Under the pieces are notes generated by a model that made no database searches, was not told where the DNA came from, and worked only from the letters and a program-made list of their open reading frames with translations. From NCBI GenBank assembly GCA_028284665.1, contig JANQRG010000034.1, positions 1-64,000 of the forward strand: a DNA stretch of 64,000 bases, written 5' to 3'. This document shows positions 54,660 through 63,592 of the stretch, one piece after another. The stretch's first letter is position 1, and each line of letters opens with the position of its first letter. Source of the DNA: Croceivirga sp. (GTDB taxonomy: Bacteria; Bacteroidota; Bacteroidia; Flavobacteriales; Flavobacteriaceae). Made by a program: the position numbers and the translations under genes.

Positions 54660-55276
54660 TCCTTTACCAGATCCTTATCGTCTTTTTTAATTTTCGGTGG
54701 GTTTTTGATGCGCTTGAACCTGAACTTTTGACCACCAATTGCGGCTTCACCCATTAAACCTTTCTTAGACCTCACAAATACCAGTATGCCATCGGCCATT
54801 TTGATATCTGTAGAAGCACTTTTTGAATCCGCCAAAGCAGCTGCCTGGGCACGAAACTCTACCTTATTTGCTTTAAGACGACTAAACGCTTCGTCACTAT
54901 CGTAAAAAATTACCTGACTGAAGGCTTGCCCACCTAACTGCAGTCCAAAACTTACTTCCCGTAATTTGGCTGAACCGATTACTTTTCCATTTTGCCAAAC
55001 CATCCCATTACCGGCAGTCACCCCAAGTACGAAGCCACCTTTGCCCAAATTGGGAAAAATGGCGTATCCAAAGGAGTTGTCAAAAAGGTCGGCCATATTG
55101 GGATCTTCCGCTATAAAGGCTTCCTTGGCCGCATCCGCATCTTCAATGATCTTCAGTAGTTTTTTTTCCTGCTGTGGATAGGCAATCGTGGCATATAGCA
55201 AGGTTAAAAAAAATAGTATACCTCCCCGTATGTGTAGCGGATGAGTGTGAGATGGTTTTTGGCTTGAAAGGATCAT
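54650..55276 (-). CDS. SYLF-domain (Ysc84) lipid-binding protein
   Basis: The product (208 residues from ATG 55276) has a signal peptide (GILFFLTLLYATIAYPQ) and the SYLF domain (EAFIAEDPNMADLFDNSFGYAIFPNL, GGFVLGVTAGNGMV, LGGQAFSQVIFYDSDEAFSRL). SYLF proteins bind phosphoinositides or lipids in eukaryotes; in bacteria the role is unknown. The signal peptide supports this start over upstream in-frame ATGs. Confidence 0.8.
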   Translation of the reverse strand: MILSSQKPSHTHPLHIRGGILFFLTLLYATIAYPQQEKKLLKIIEDADAAKEAFIAEDPNMADLFDNSFGYAIFPNLGKGGFVLGVTAGNGMVWQNGKVIGSAKLREVSFGLQLGGQAFSQVIFYDSDEAFSRLKANKVEFRAQAAALADSKSASTDIKMADGILVFVRSKKGLMGEAAIGGQKFRFKRIKNPPKIKKDDKDLVKDYF

Positions 55277-55554
55277 TGTAGTATGGCTATAATAAGGGCA
55301 TTGCCCTTTTGTTTGGTAGTTGCTCAAAAATCGTTCCAATCGTTTATTATCGAATGATCCCATATCGATTAGGGGGCTTTTTTTAGCGATGATCTTGATC
55401 AACGAATGTTTAAGCTGTCCTGGAATATTCCGGTTGTTTAAATGAAGCAATAATTGTGGAATTGGTGACCTCCACGTTGGGAGAAACCGTACATTTGAAT
55501 ACAAGAGGCCACCTGATAAAAAAACGATTTGGCTATACTGATACATCAATAAAA

Positions 55555-56331
55555 ATGACACGATTACACTTAGGCGATCATTCTGTGCGAATTGATCAGG
55601 GCGAACTGGTAGGATATGAAGTAGCAGGGCATGAATTTATTCATCAGAAAGGTAGCCCGGGATGGGGCAGTTCGGACACTGAAATGTTTCCGATTATCGG
55701 TCCTGTTAACGAAGCAGGCTTTCGGGTGCAGGTTCCCCGGGGTAACGCTATCCAGGACCAGCACGGACATTTGCGGCAATTTGGGTATGAATACATTGAG
55801 GCCGCTGATACACAAGCAGTATTCAAAAAGACGTACAAAGCCGGGACACCCATAAAAAACTCAAAATTTCCCGAGAAATCTACTGAGCAGTGGTTGGTAT
55901 GGCCCTATAGCTTTGAATTCGAAAAACGGTTCGCTTTAAAGGAAAATGCCCTTGAAGTTTCTTTTGATATCTCCGGGGAACGGGACATGCCTTTTATGCT
56001 GGGATATCATCCGGCGTTTAAATTGCATTCGGACACCCCCGTGATAAAGACCGACGAACGCGAGATTACATTGGATGAGGTATTGGCAGTTGGGAACCGC
56101 GCATTACAAGTAGCCAACTGTGCTGAGATCACCTTGGTGGATGAACGAACGCTGACCATAAAGACGGAAGGTTTTGGACATTTTATGTGCTGGACAGAGG
56201 TGCGGAATATGGTGTGTATTGAACCCATAACATTTTATCCCTATGCCGTCGCACAGCGCAACTTACATCAGGGATTTGACCAACTGGTGGCACCTACACA
56301 GCTTAAAGTAGTACTCCAACCGGGTGTCTAG
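55555..56331 (+). CDS. Aldose 1-epimerase-family protein
   Basis: The product (258 residues from ATG 55555) resembles the aldose 1-epimerase/galactose mutarotase fold (FPIIGPVNEAGFRVQVPRGN, HGHLRQFGYEYIEAADTQAV, MLGYHPAFKL, CIEPITFYPYA). Mutarotase activity is likely but the substrate is uncertain. It overlaps the next convergent gene by 4 bases. Confidence 0.8.
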   Translation: MTRLHLGDHSVRIDQGELVGYEVAGHEFIHQKGSPGWGSSDTEMFPIIGPVNEAGFRVQVPRGNAIQDQHGHLRQFGYEYIEAADTQAVFKKTYKAGTPIKNSKFPEKSTEQWLVWPYSFEFEKRFALKENALEVSFDISGERDMPFMLGYHPAFKLHSDTPVIKTDEREITLDEVLAVGNRALQVANCAEITLVDERTLTIKTEGFGHFMCWTEVRNMVCIEPITFYPYAVAQRNLHQGFDQLVAPTQLKVVLQPGV

Positions 56332-57803
56332 CTATATTTTGCTTGTAGGGTAGCTACCACGGCAGCGATGTTTTTATTCTTTTCTTCCTGAAGTAGCATC
56401 GTGGCAGGGGCCTGTCGTACGTCGCAATCGGTAATGGCACAGCGTTCGCAGGTGATGCCTACATTGGAGGTTGTTATTGCCGGATCATCCAGGAAGTTGA
56501 CTTTTTTCCGTAGGGCATCAGTGACCTGCAATCCTATACCTACGCTGCGATAGGTGTCCGGTTGAAACGGGTCCCGGGTGGCAGAAGCAAAAACGAGATA
56601 GGAAAGCCCATCGTCGGGATAATGTGAGATCTGGAGATCCATATGATGTTCGCTATCCGTTTTGGCGATTTCCTGAAGTACGCGAATGGAAACCCACCTT
56701 CTGCAATACTTTTCATTGGTAGCGTTGCCATGAGGAGAATGTTGGTGGGTAAGATGTAACTCTTTGGTAATGTCATACCGATTACTTCCCTTTTTATGTC
56801 CAAAACGCAAAAAGAAAAGGTTCTCCAGGAGATAGTCGTTCGGAAGAATATTGGTCAATCGTTGATACAAGGACTCCGGAGAGGCGTTGTAATTGTTTTT
56901 GATCCCGGTGAGAAAGGTCTTGTCAAACCGCGGTTTAGCCAGAAAAGCATCGATATGTTTCTTCAAATGCTTTCTCGGAATAGTAAGCGCTCCTGCAAAA
57001 TACGAAGCGTAAAAATTATTGAGGACCTGATCAAAATTTTGAAAGGCAATCCAGGTAAAGGTGTACAGCCGTTCCTGTATTCCCATAAAATTGTAGCCAA
57101 TCTCCTTGGCATAGATAAATGTGCGTTGGGCTTCATCTATATGATCTGCGATCAGGAGCGTTTTGGTTTTGGGCACAAAAACAGAACGAAGCGTACCCAG
57201 TGCCTTGTAGGTCTTTAAATCATCATTATTGATGGTGTAGCCGTATTCCTCTGTAAGCACTTCTTCCAGCTCCTGGGAAGACACCGATCCGGTTAAGTTG
57301 ATTTGATAGGCTTTGGCAAAGTCCAACACTGCTTTTTCAAGTTCAGGGAAAAAATTGTTATTGGCTTCCTGAAAGGATCGTACGGCCGCTAAATAGAAAT
57401 TTTCCTTGCCAAAACTATATTGCTTTGCAATCTCGATGATGGTACTCACAAAAGCGGTTACCTTGGTCGGCGCATTGGCGACAATGTCAATGAGGTCACT
57501 CTCCTTGATACCAAAGAGCTCCAGGGGGAGCTCCTTTAAAACTTTGGACTGGAGGAGTTCACCTACCGGGGCCAGGTTTTTATCCAGTTTTAAGGAAACC
57601 AGGCTGTCATAAGGGACGTCCAATTTTTCCGCCAGTAAGGCGATCTTATCGGTCTTTGGATATTTTTTGCCCTTTTCGATCTCATTCAGGTAGGATTTGG
57701 ACAGGCCTGTGAGCTTGGACAACCCAAAAAGAGAAAGGTCTTTCTTTAAACGTATTTGCTTGAGTTTGAGCCCAAACACCAATTTTATATACTCTTCTTC
57801 CAT
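56328..57803 (-). CDS. RamB/ScfR-like XRE regulator of the glyoxylate shunt
   Basis: The product (491 residues from ATG 57803) has an XRE helix-turn-helix at the N-terminus (LKLKQIRLKKDLSLFGLSKLT GLSKSYLNEIEKG) and the large C-terminal ScfR/RamB-type domain (DUF955-like region, then the acyl-CoA-responsive domain with VGITCERCAITDCDVRQAP cysteines). RamB in Corynebacterium controls aceA/aceB; here aceB and aceA are divergent neighbours. The ATG at 57803 is chosen because an upstream ATG lies over a GCGAA repeat. Confidence 0.85.
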   Translation of the reverse strand: MEEEYIKLVFGLKLKQIRLKKDLSLFGLSKLTGLSKSYLNEIEKGKKYPKTDKIALLAEKLDVPYDSLVSLKLDKNLAPVGELLQSKVLKELPLELFGIKESDLIDIVANAPTKVTAFVSTIIEIAKQYSFGKENFYLAAVRSFQEANNNFFPELEKAVLDFAKAYQINLTGSVSSQELEEVLTEEYGYTINNDDLKTYKALGTLRSVFVPKTKTLLIADHIDEAQRTFIYAKEIGYNFMGIQERLYTFTWIAFQNFDQVLNNFYASYFAGALTIPRKHLKKHIDAFLAKPRFDKTFLTGIKNNYNASPESLYQRLTNILPNDYLLENLFFLRFGHKKGSNRYDITKELHLTHQHSPHGNATNEKYCRRWVSIRVLQEIAKTDSEHHMDLQISHYPDDGLSYLVFASATRDPFQPDTYRSVGIGLQVTDALRKKVNFLDDPAITTSNVGITCERCAITDCDVRQAPATMLLQEEKNKNIAAVVATLQAKYS

Positions 57804-57805
57804 TT

Positions 57806-57881
57806 TTCGCAATCAAAGATAACATATTTTGCGAATCTGATAAAAATAGCGAATAAATACAATTTAGCGAACGTTCGCTTG
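57806..57881. promoter_or_regulatory. Operator cluster between the XRE regulator and aceB
   Basis: The spacer holds repeated GCGAA/TTCGC half-sites: TTCGCAA (57806-57812), TTTTGCGAA (57827-57835), TAGCGAA (57847-57853), and a 14-base perfect palindrome AGCGAACGTTCGCT (57866-57879). The palindrome touches the TTG -33 box of aceB (57879-57881). RamB sites in Corynebacterium contain TTTGCAAA, so these sites may be the local version. Binding is inferred. Confidence 0.55.
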
Positions 57882-57909
57882 TTTTTCTAAAACATTTATT
57901 CTATTCTTG
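57879..57909 (+). promoter_or_regulatory. Promoter of aceB
   Basis: TTG (57879-57881) and TATTCTTG (57902-57909) are 20 bases apart, one base from TAnnTTTG. The aceB ATG (57932) is 22 bases after the -7 element. The -33 box overlaps a palindrome that could be the RamB-like operator. Confidence 0.5.
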
Positions 57910-57931
57910 TGTGCACAAAATTTTGAATGTT

Positions 57932-59530
57932 ATGGAACAGCTACTTACAACCAATACCCGATTGCAGTTTGCTAAAGGGGTAAAGAATTATTACCCGGAG
58001 CTGCTTACCGATGAAGCTTTGGAATTTATGATTGCTTTGCATACACGATTCAATCGGGGAAGATTGCTTTTGCTGGAAGAGCGGATAAAACGCCAGGCGC
58101 AGTTGGATACCGGAGTGTTTCCTTCTTTTCCGGTAGAGACCACAGAAACCCGAAATGCCGATTGGAAAATTTCCCATATTCCCGGGGACTTGCAGGACAG
58201 ACGGGTAGAGATAACAGGTCCCGTCGAGCGAAAAATGGTGATTAACGCCTTAAACTCAGGTGCGAAGACATTTATGGCCGATTTTGAAGACAGTAACGCG
58301 CCCTCCTGGGATAATTGTATGCAGGGGCAACAAAATCTGATTGATGCCAATACGCGTACGATTGATTACTACGATGCCAAAAAAGAGAAATCCTACAGTT
58401 TGAATGATGAAATCGCGGTGCTTTTGGTGCGACCACGGGGACTTCACCTGGAAGAACGACACCTGATCATTCAGGAGGAAGAAGCTTCCGGCAGTTTGGT
58501 CGATTTTGGCTTGTATGCGTTTCACAACGCAAGGACGCTTATGGAAAGCGGTAGCGCGCCTTATTTTTATCTGCCCAAACTGGAGCATTATCTGGAGGCC
58601 AGATGGTGGGATGAGGTATTTACCTTTACGGAAGAATACCTGGGCATCCCGGTGGGCACGTTTAAGGCTACGGTCTTAATCGAAACGATTACCGCAAGTT
58701 TTCAGTTGGATGAGATTATTTATGAACTAAAGAATCACATTGTCGGATTAAATTGTGGTCGCTGGGACTACATCTTTTCCTACATCAAAAAGTTTAAGAA
58801 TCATCCTGAATTCTTGCTCCCTAACAGGGATCAGGTCACTATGGCAGTTCCTTTTATGGATGCCTACTCCCGATTAGTGATTCAGCGGTGCCACAAGCGT
58901 GGTATTCATGCTATGGGAGGTATGGCCGCACAAATACCTATCAAAAACAATCCGATAGCCAATCAGGCAGCACTGGAAAAAGTGCGGTTGGATAAGGAAC
59001 GTGAGGTCAAAAATGGCCATGACGGTACCTGGGTAGCCCATCCTGCTTTGGTAAAAATTGCTATGGATGAGTTTGATAAATACATGCCTGAGGCCAATCA
59101 GTTAGATGTACTTCGGGAAGGGGATGTTATCACAGAATCGGACTTGATCGCTGTTCCGGAAGGTACAATTACGGAGGAAGGTATCCGAAAAAATATCAAT
59201 GTCGGGATACTCTACCTGGAATCCTGGCTCCGAGGGAATGGTTGCGTGGCGCTGTATAACCTTATGGAAGATGCTGCAACCGCTGAGATCTCCAGGACAC
59301 AAGTGTGGCAATGGCGAAAGTACAATGCCCGCCTGGAGGACGGCAGAATTTTTACCGACACCTTGTATGAGCAACTTTTTAAAGAAGAGGTAGAAAAGAT
59401 CAAACATCTGGTGGGAGCGGGCAATATGAATACCACCCAATTTGAGAAGGCCTTTGCGCTTTTCGACGAGTTGATCAAAGGAGGGGAGTTCCAGGAATTC
59501 CTTACACTAAAAGCCTACGACGAGATTTAA
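57932..59530 (+). CDS. aceB: Malate synthase A
   Basis: The product (532 residues from ATG 57932) is malate synthase A, the second glyoxylate shunt enzyme (acetyl-CoA + glyoxylate to malate). It has FMADFEDSNAPSWDN, RPRGLHLEERH, LIETITASFQLDEI, and the magnesium-site region GLNCGRWDYIFS. It starts the glyoxylate operon with aceA 102 bases downstream. A start at GTG 57911 is less likely from the promoter position. Confidence 0.94.
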   Translation: MEQLLTTNTRLQFAKGVKNYYPELLTDEALEFMIALHTRFNRGRLLLLEERIKRQAQLDTGVFPSFPVETTETRNADWKISHIPGDLQDRRVEITGPVERKMVINALNSGAKTFMADFEDSNAPSWDNCMQGQQNLIDANTRTIDYYDAKKEKSYSLNDEIAVLLVRPRGLHLEERHLIIQEEEASGSLVDFGLYAFHNARTLMESGSAPYFYLPKLEHYLEARWWDEVFTFTEEYLGIPVGTFKATVLIETITASFQLDEIIYELKNHIVGLNCGRWDYIFSYIKKFKNHPEFLLPNRDQVTMAVPFMDAYSRLVIQRCHKRGIHAMGGMAAQIPIKNNPIANQAALEKVRLDKEREVKNGHDGTWVAHPALVKIAMDEFDKYMPEANQLDVLREGDVITESDLIAVPEGTITEEGIRKNINVGILYLESWLRGNGCVALYNLMEDAATAEISRTQVWQWRKYNARLEDGRIFTDTLYEQLFKEEVEKIKHLVGAGNMNTTQFEKAFALFDELIKGGEFQEFLTLKAYDEI

Positions 59531-59632
59531 TACAATCGATATAAAATCACAATTCAATTTAATTCAAGAAAAAAATCCCAGGAATGGGCAAACATTACAA
59601 GGGATTTCAATTCAATATTCAACGTTAAAATT

Positions 59633-60910
59633 ATGGAAACAAAAGAGAAAATTCAAGCATTGGTTACAGATTGGACAATTAATCCAAGATGGAAAGGTGT
59701 AGAACGGCCCTATACAGCAGAAGAAGTGGTGAAATTAAGAGGGTCGTATGAGATTGATTATTCCATCGCCCGAATAGGAGCTGAAAAACTTTGGGAAAAA
59801 CTTAAAGATCAAGACTTTGTAGCCGGTTTAGGCGCTTTGACAGGGAATCAAGCCATTCAAGAGGTTGAAGCAGGTCTGGAAGCGATTTACCTAAGCGGAT
59901 GGCAGGTAGCGGCGGATGCCAACCTGGCCGGAGAAATGTATCCGGATCAGTCCTTATATCCTGCCAATAGTGTTCCCATGGTAGTGAAGCGCATCAATAA
60001 CGCACTATTACGCGCCGATCAAATTCAAACCGTCAATGAAACTGAAGATAAAAAAGACTATTTGGTGCCCATTGTAGCAGATGCAGAAGCTGGTTTTGGG
60101 GGGAATCTCAATGCTTTTGAACTCATGAAGTCCATGATAGAAAGTGGGGCTGCCGGGGTGCACTTTGAGGATCAGTTGAGCTCTGCAAAAAAATGCGGGC
60201 ATTTGGGAGGTAAAGTACTTGTGCCCACCCAAGAGGCCATCAATAAGTTGATCGCAGCACGTTTGGCTGCTGATGTTATGGGAGTGCCGACTGTTATCAT
60301 TGCGCGTACGGATGCCGATGCAGCGAATCTACTCACCAGTGATATTGATGAAAGAGATCACAAGTTCATTACCGGAGAGCGTTCTCCCGAGGGATTCTTT
60401 TATGTGGAAAACGGCTTGCAACAAGGTATTGATCGCGGATTGAGCTATGCCCCCTTTGCAGATTTGATCTGGTTGGAAACCTCCACTCCGGACCTGGAAC
60501 AAGCCCGATTATTCGCTGAGGGGATCCACGCCAAATTCCCGGGTAAAATGTTGGCATATAACTGTTCCCCATCCTTTAACTGGGCAGCGAAACTAAGCGT
60601 TGCGGAAATGGAGACTTTCCGGGAGGAATTGGCTAAGCTGGGGTACAAGTTCCAGTTCATCACTTTGGCAGGGTTCCATGCGCTGAACACCAGTATGTTT
60701 GAACTTTCCAAAGCGTACAAAGAACGTGGTATGGCCGGATACTCTGAATTACAGGAACGTGAGTTTGCCCTTCAGGATGCTGGCTTTAAAGCGGTGAAAC
60801 ACCAAGGCTTTGTAGGCACCGGTTATTTTGATACCGTACAAAACATTGTCACCTCCGGCACTGCAAGTACAGTGGCAATGAAAGGAAGTACCGAAACTGC
60901 TCAGTTTTAA
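59633..60910 (+). CDS. aceA: Isocitrate lyase
   Basis: The 425-residue product cleaves isocitrate to glyoxylate and succinate. It shows the catalytic loop [14 protein letters not shown] with Cys188 and the usual [19 protein letters not shown]. It is followed by a strong hairpin terminator. With aceB it allows growth on acetate and two-carbon compounds. Confidence 0.96.
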   Translation: METKEKIQALVTDWTINPRWKGVERPYTAEEVVKLRGSYEIDYSIARIGAEKLWEKLKDQDFVAGLGALTGNQAIQEVEAGLEAIYLSGWQVAADANLAGEMYPDQSLYPANSVPMVVKRINNALLRADQIQTVNETEDKKDYLVPIVADAEAGFGGNLNAFELMKSMIESGAAGVHFEDQLSSAKKCGHLGGKVLVPTQEAINKLIAARLAADVMGVPTVIIARTDADAANLLTSDIDERDHKFITGERSPEGFFYVENGLQQGIDRGLSYAPFADLIWLETSTPDLEQARLFAEGIHAKFPGKMLAYNCSPSFNWAAKLSVAEMETFREELAKLGYKFQFITLAGFHALNTSMFELSKAYKERGMAGYSELQEREFALQDAGFKAVKHQGFVGTGYFDTVQNIVTSGTASTVAMKGSTETAQF

Positions 60911-60934
60911 AGTACTTTGATTTAGTTGGTTAGG

Positions 60935-60961
60935 AAATGCCCCCGTTATCGGGGGTATTTT
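60935..60961 (+). terminator. Rho-independent terminator after aceA
   Basis: AAAT-G-CCCCC pairs with GGGGG-T-ATTT (60935-60944 and 60951-60960) with one wobble and a GTTATC loop. A short T-rich tail follows. It lies 25 bases after the aceA stop. Confidence 0.85.
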
Positions 60962-61067
60962 GTTAACAATTATTTAAACAGAAATGTTAAGAATATCACA
61001 ATATTTTGATCAATTTTAACGTTTTTCTAAGTAAATTAGTAGGCAAAATAGTACAAGTTCTCAATAA

Positions 61068-61250
61068 ATGTTGAAGAATTTCATTAAGCGGGTGGGTGTA
61101 ATGAATTGTATTATGCTCTTGGTGGTGGTCTCGATTATCATTGTCGCTGAAGCACTTTTCCTTAGTGGAAAAAAACTGGATGCTATTTTTATTGCATTCT
61201 GGGCACCAACCATTTTGGGTTTTATGAACTACCTGAAATACAAGAAGTGA
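61068..61250 (+). CDS. Small membrane protein (60 residues)
   Basis: The product has two hydrophobic stretches (MNCIMLLVVVSIIIVAEALFL and FIAFWAPTILGFMNYL) and basic ends. No family recognised. It ends TGATG, where the ATG starts the next small protein. Confidence 0.65.
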   Translation: MLKNFIKRVGVMNCIMLLVVVSIIIVAEALFLSGKKLDAIFIAFWAPTILGFMNYLKYKK

Positions 61251-61345
61251 TGGATTTTATCCTGATTTATTCCATAGTTATCGCACTGATCTTTCTGGTG
61301 TGGTTGGTCTTTATTGCCCGGATGTACAATAAAATGGATGAATAG
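61250..61345 (+). CDS. Very small membrane protein (31 residues), coupled to the previous gene
   Basis: The 31-residue frame starts at ATG 61250, sharing one base with the preceding TGA, and stops at 61343-61345. It has a single hydrophobic helix (IYSIVIALIFLVWLVFIA) and a charged end (RMYNKMDE). The TGATG overlap suggests translational coupling. It ends 1 base before a convergent gene. Function unknown. Confidence 0.55.
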   Translation: MDFILIYSIVIALIFLVWLVFIARMYNKMDE

Positions 61346-61346
61346 C

Positions 61347-62120
61347 TTACACCACTCCACGTAACCATTGCTTAAAGCTTTTTACCCTTTTTCTACTTAC
61401 TATTAACGCTACCGGAGCCTTATTTTTTAGCTTGATCTTAAGCCGGTGGTTAAAATGATCCTCAATACTGCTGATCTGATCAATATTTACTGTCACCTTA
61501 CGGTTAATTCTAAAAAACTGCCCGGGATCCAGCAGTTCTTCGAGACGCTCCAGGGTAAAATCAATGGCAAATTGTTTTCCGGAGGCTGCTACAAGGAAAC
61601 TGCGACCGTTTTCGGAATAAAAGCAGAGGATAGCCCCAATCCCAATCAATTGTAAGTTGACATCTGTACGTACCAGGAAGCGTTTTTTGTATTGGGAGGG
61701 ATCAAAAGATGCAGTGGAAATCCTGGAAGACGAAAGAATACTATCTTTCCTGGATTGCACCACAGCGCTGTATTTTTTCAAAGCGACTTGTAAGCGCTTT
61801 GGAGATATTGGGGGGATCAGATAATCTATACAATGGTAGGTAAAAGCCGTAAGAGCATATTTCTCATCCTTACAATAGAGAATGACCGGCGTAGTGAGGC
61901 CTAAGGTATCTAACAAGGCAATCCCCCTGCCTTTTTCCCAATCCAGGTTCAATAGCACGAGGTCATAGTGGGTGGGACTTACAAGAAAAGAACGGGCTTC
62001 GGTTTCTGTGGTTAGCGTGCACATAACTTCATGAGGAATTTTGGTGCGTTGCAGTAATGCTTCAAGACGGGCTGCGCCAACCTTATCTTCAACCAGTACA
62101 ATTTTAAGACGATCACTCAT
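61347..62120 (-). CDS. LytTR response regulator with degenerate receiver
   Basis: The product (257 residues from ATG 62120) has an N-terminal receiver-like domain and a C-terminal LytTR DNA-binding domain (FFRINRKVTVNIDQISSIED). The receiver keeps the acidic pair near EDK (residues 11-12), but the phospho-acceptor position is Asn58 (LLNLD in place of FLDxQ), the conserved Lys of the KP motif is Pro103, and the Thr position is Tyr82. Phosphorylation is unlikely to work normally. No partner kinase is nearby. The start at 62165 is an alternative. Confidence 0.8.
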   Translation of the reverse strand: MSDRLKIVLVEDKVGAARLEALLQRTKIPHEVMCTLTTETEARSFLVSPTHYDLVLLNLDWEKGRGIALLDTLGLTTPVILYCKDEKYALTAFTYHCIDYLIPPISPKRLQVALKKYSAVVQSRKDSILSSSRISTASFDPSQYKKRFLVRTDVNLQLIGIGAILCFYSENGRSFLVAASGKQFAIDFTLERLEELLDPGQFFRINRKVTVNIDQISSIEDHFNHRLKIKLKNKAPVALIVSRKRVKSFKQWLRGVV

Positions 62121-62218
62121 AGGAACGGGAGTACTATCCCATAGATAGTTAAGTATTACTTTCATACCTTAAGACACCGGCTTTTGGCTCAGGTCACATT
62201 CCCTTTGAGAAAACAGGC

Positions 62219-63592
62219 TTAGGGTGCTTGCAACATTGGGGACTTAAGAGTATTGGTATTGTTGTAGGCATTGATAATTTGCCGGGTCTCCAAGGTATCC
62301 TTTTGGGAAATAAGATAGGCTTCCAGGTCTTCCATAGCGTTTATTACATGCTCAGTTGGCACAAAACCATAGCCTTGGTAACTACCTTGACGGATCAGGA
62401 CAAACCCCTTTTCTTCCGGGCTGCGTCCATTTTGTTCAATAATGGCATCTTCTTTTGCAGAGTTCATAAAGGTGATCGCCTTGTCCACTTTGGTATTATA
62501 GTGGTCCCTTTCCTCCGTGCCAAGGCAGATACCCTCACATTTTGGAAGCGAAGCTGGTGTACAAGAGGTAGCAGAAGGGCGAAGCTGACAATATTTGGGA
62601 CATAGTGAGAATGCTGTACAAAGCTGCGCCAGAAAGTTTCTGCATGCGGTAGGGCTACTAAAAACAGCAAGCGGCTCCCTAAGCTTTTGTACCGGCCCGA
62701 ATCCGAGATGTCGTATTCCCGCCCGGTCTTCATAGTCAAAGATCCCAAATCGTTTTGTCGTCTTTTTTTGTGCCCGGTTAAACTTTGGCCAGTACTGTTT
62801 AATGGCTGCTGTTTCCATAAGTAAGGCAATTAGCTCACTCCCGGATAACTCAAAAGTAATATCCGCCACTTCACGGCAAAGTTGTATTTCATGTTCCGAT
62901 TTGTCATAAAAATGTCCCAATACCCTTTTTTTAAGGTTTTTGGCCTTGCCCACATATATGACTTTTCCCTGTTGATCATGAAAAAAGTAAATGCCGGATT
63001 GATAGGGGATTCGCTCTAAAACCGTTTTATCCAGATGGGGAGGCAGTGTAGCTTCCTGGTTCCGGGCGTTTAAAAAGCGTTGCACCACCCCTTTGGAATT
63101 AGGGGTTTCTAGAAGTTTTTGAAATAGGGTCACTGTTGCCCTGGCATCTCCGCGGGCACGGTGCCGGTCCGTTAACGGAATTTGGACGGCAGCGCAGAGT
63201 TTACCCAAACTGTAGGAGCTCAGTCCAGGAATGAGCTTTCGGGAAAGCCGTACTGTACATAGTTTTTTCCGTACAAAATCCCTTCCCAATTGCCGGAATT
63301 CCTCTTTTATAACGCCATAGTCAAAATTTACGGCATGGGCTACAAAAACAGTATCTTGTGTGATCGTAAGGATAGTGTCCGCTATTTCTTCAAAAGTGGG
63401 TGCCAGAGCCACCATTTGGTCGTCTATTCCAGTTAGCCCGGTAATGAAATTCGGGATGGGGCATAGGGGATTTACAAGACTGGTAAATTCGTCCACCACC
63501 TGTTGCCCATCAAATTTGAAAATGGAAATCTCAGTGATTTTATTTCCCTTTATCCCGTTCCCGGTGGTTTCTATATCAATAATCGTATACAA
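62219..63592 (-). CDS. 3'-5' exonuclease/GIY-YIG nuclease fusion
   Basis: The 457-residue product combines a DnaQ-like exonuclease (MYTIIDIETTGNGIKGNKIT, DTVFVAHAVNFDYGVI, HRARGDARATV) with a GIY-YIG/UvrC-like domain (YFFHDQQGKVIYVGKAKNLKKR). A cysteine-rich stretch follows (CPKYCQLRPSATSC... CEGICLG). Such fusions are typical of Bacteroidota and resemble Cho-type repair nucleases. It probably acts in DNA repair or in nucleic acid trimming. Confidence 0.88.
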   Translation of the reverse strand: MYTIIDIETTGNGIKGNKITEISIFKFDGQQVVDEFTSLVNPLCPIPNFITGLTGIDDQMVALAPTFEEIADTILTITQDTVFVAHAVNFDYGVIKEEFRQLGRDFVRKKLCTVRLSRKLIPGLSSYSLGKLCAAVQIPLTDRHRARGDARATVTLFQKLLETPNSKGVVQRFLNARNQEATLPPHLDKTVLERIPYQSGIYFFHDQQGKVIYVGKAKNLKKRVLGHFYDKSEHEIQLCREVADITFELSGSELIALLMETAAIKQYWPKFNRAQKKTTKRFGIFDYEDRAGIRHLGFGPVQKLREPLAVFSSPTACRNFLAQLCTAFSLCPKYCQLRPSATSCTPASLPKCEGICLGTEERDHYNTKVDKAITFMNSAKEDAIIEQNGRSPEEKGFVLIRQGSYQGYGFVPTEHVINAMEDLEAYLISQKDTLETRQIINAYNNTNTLKSPMLQAP

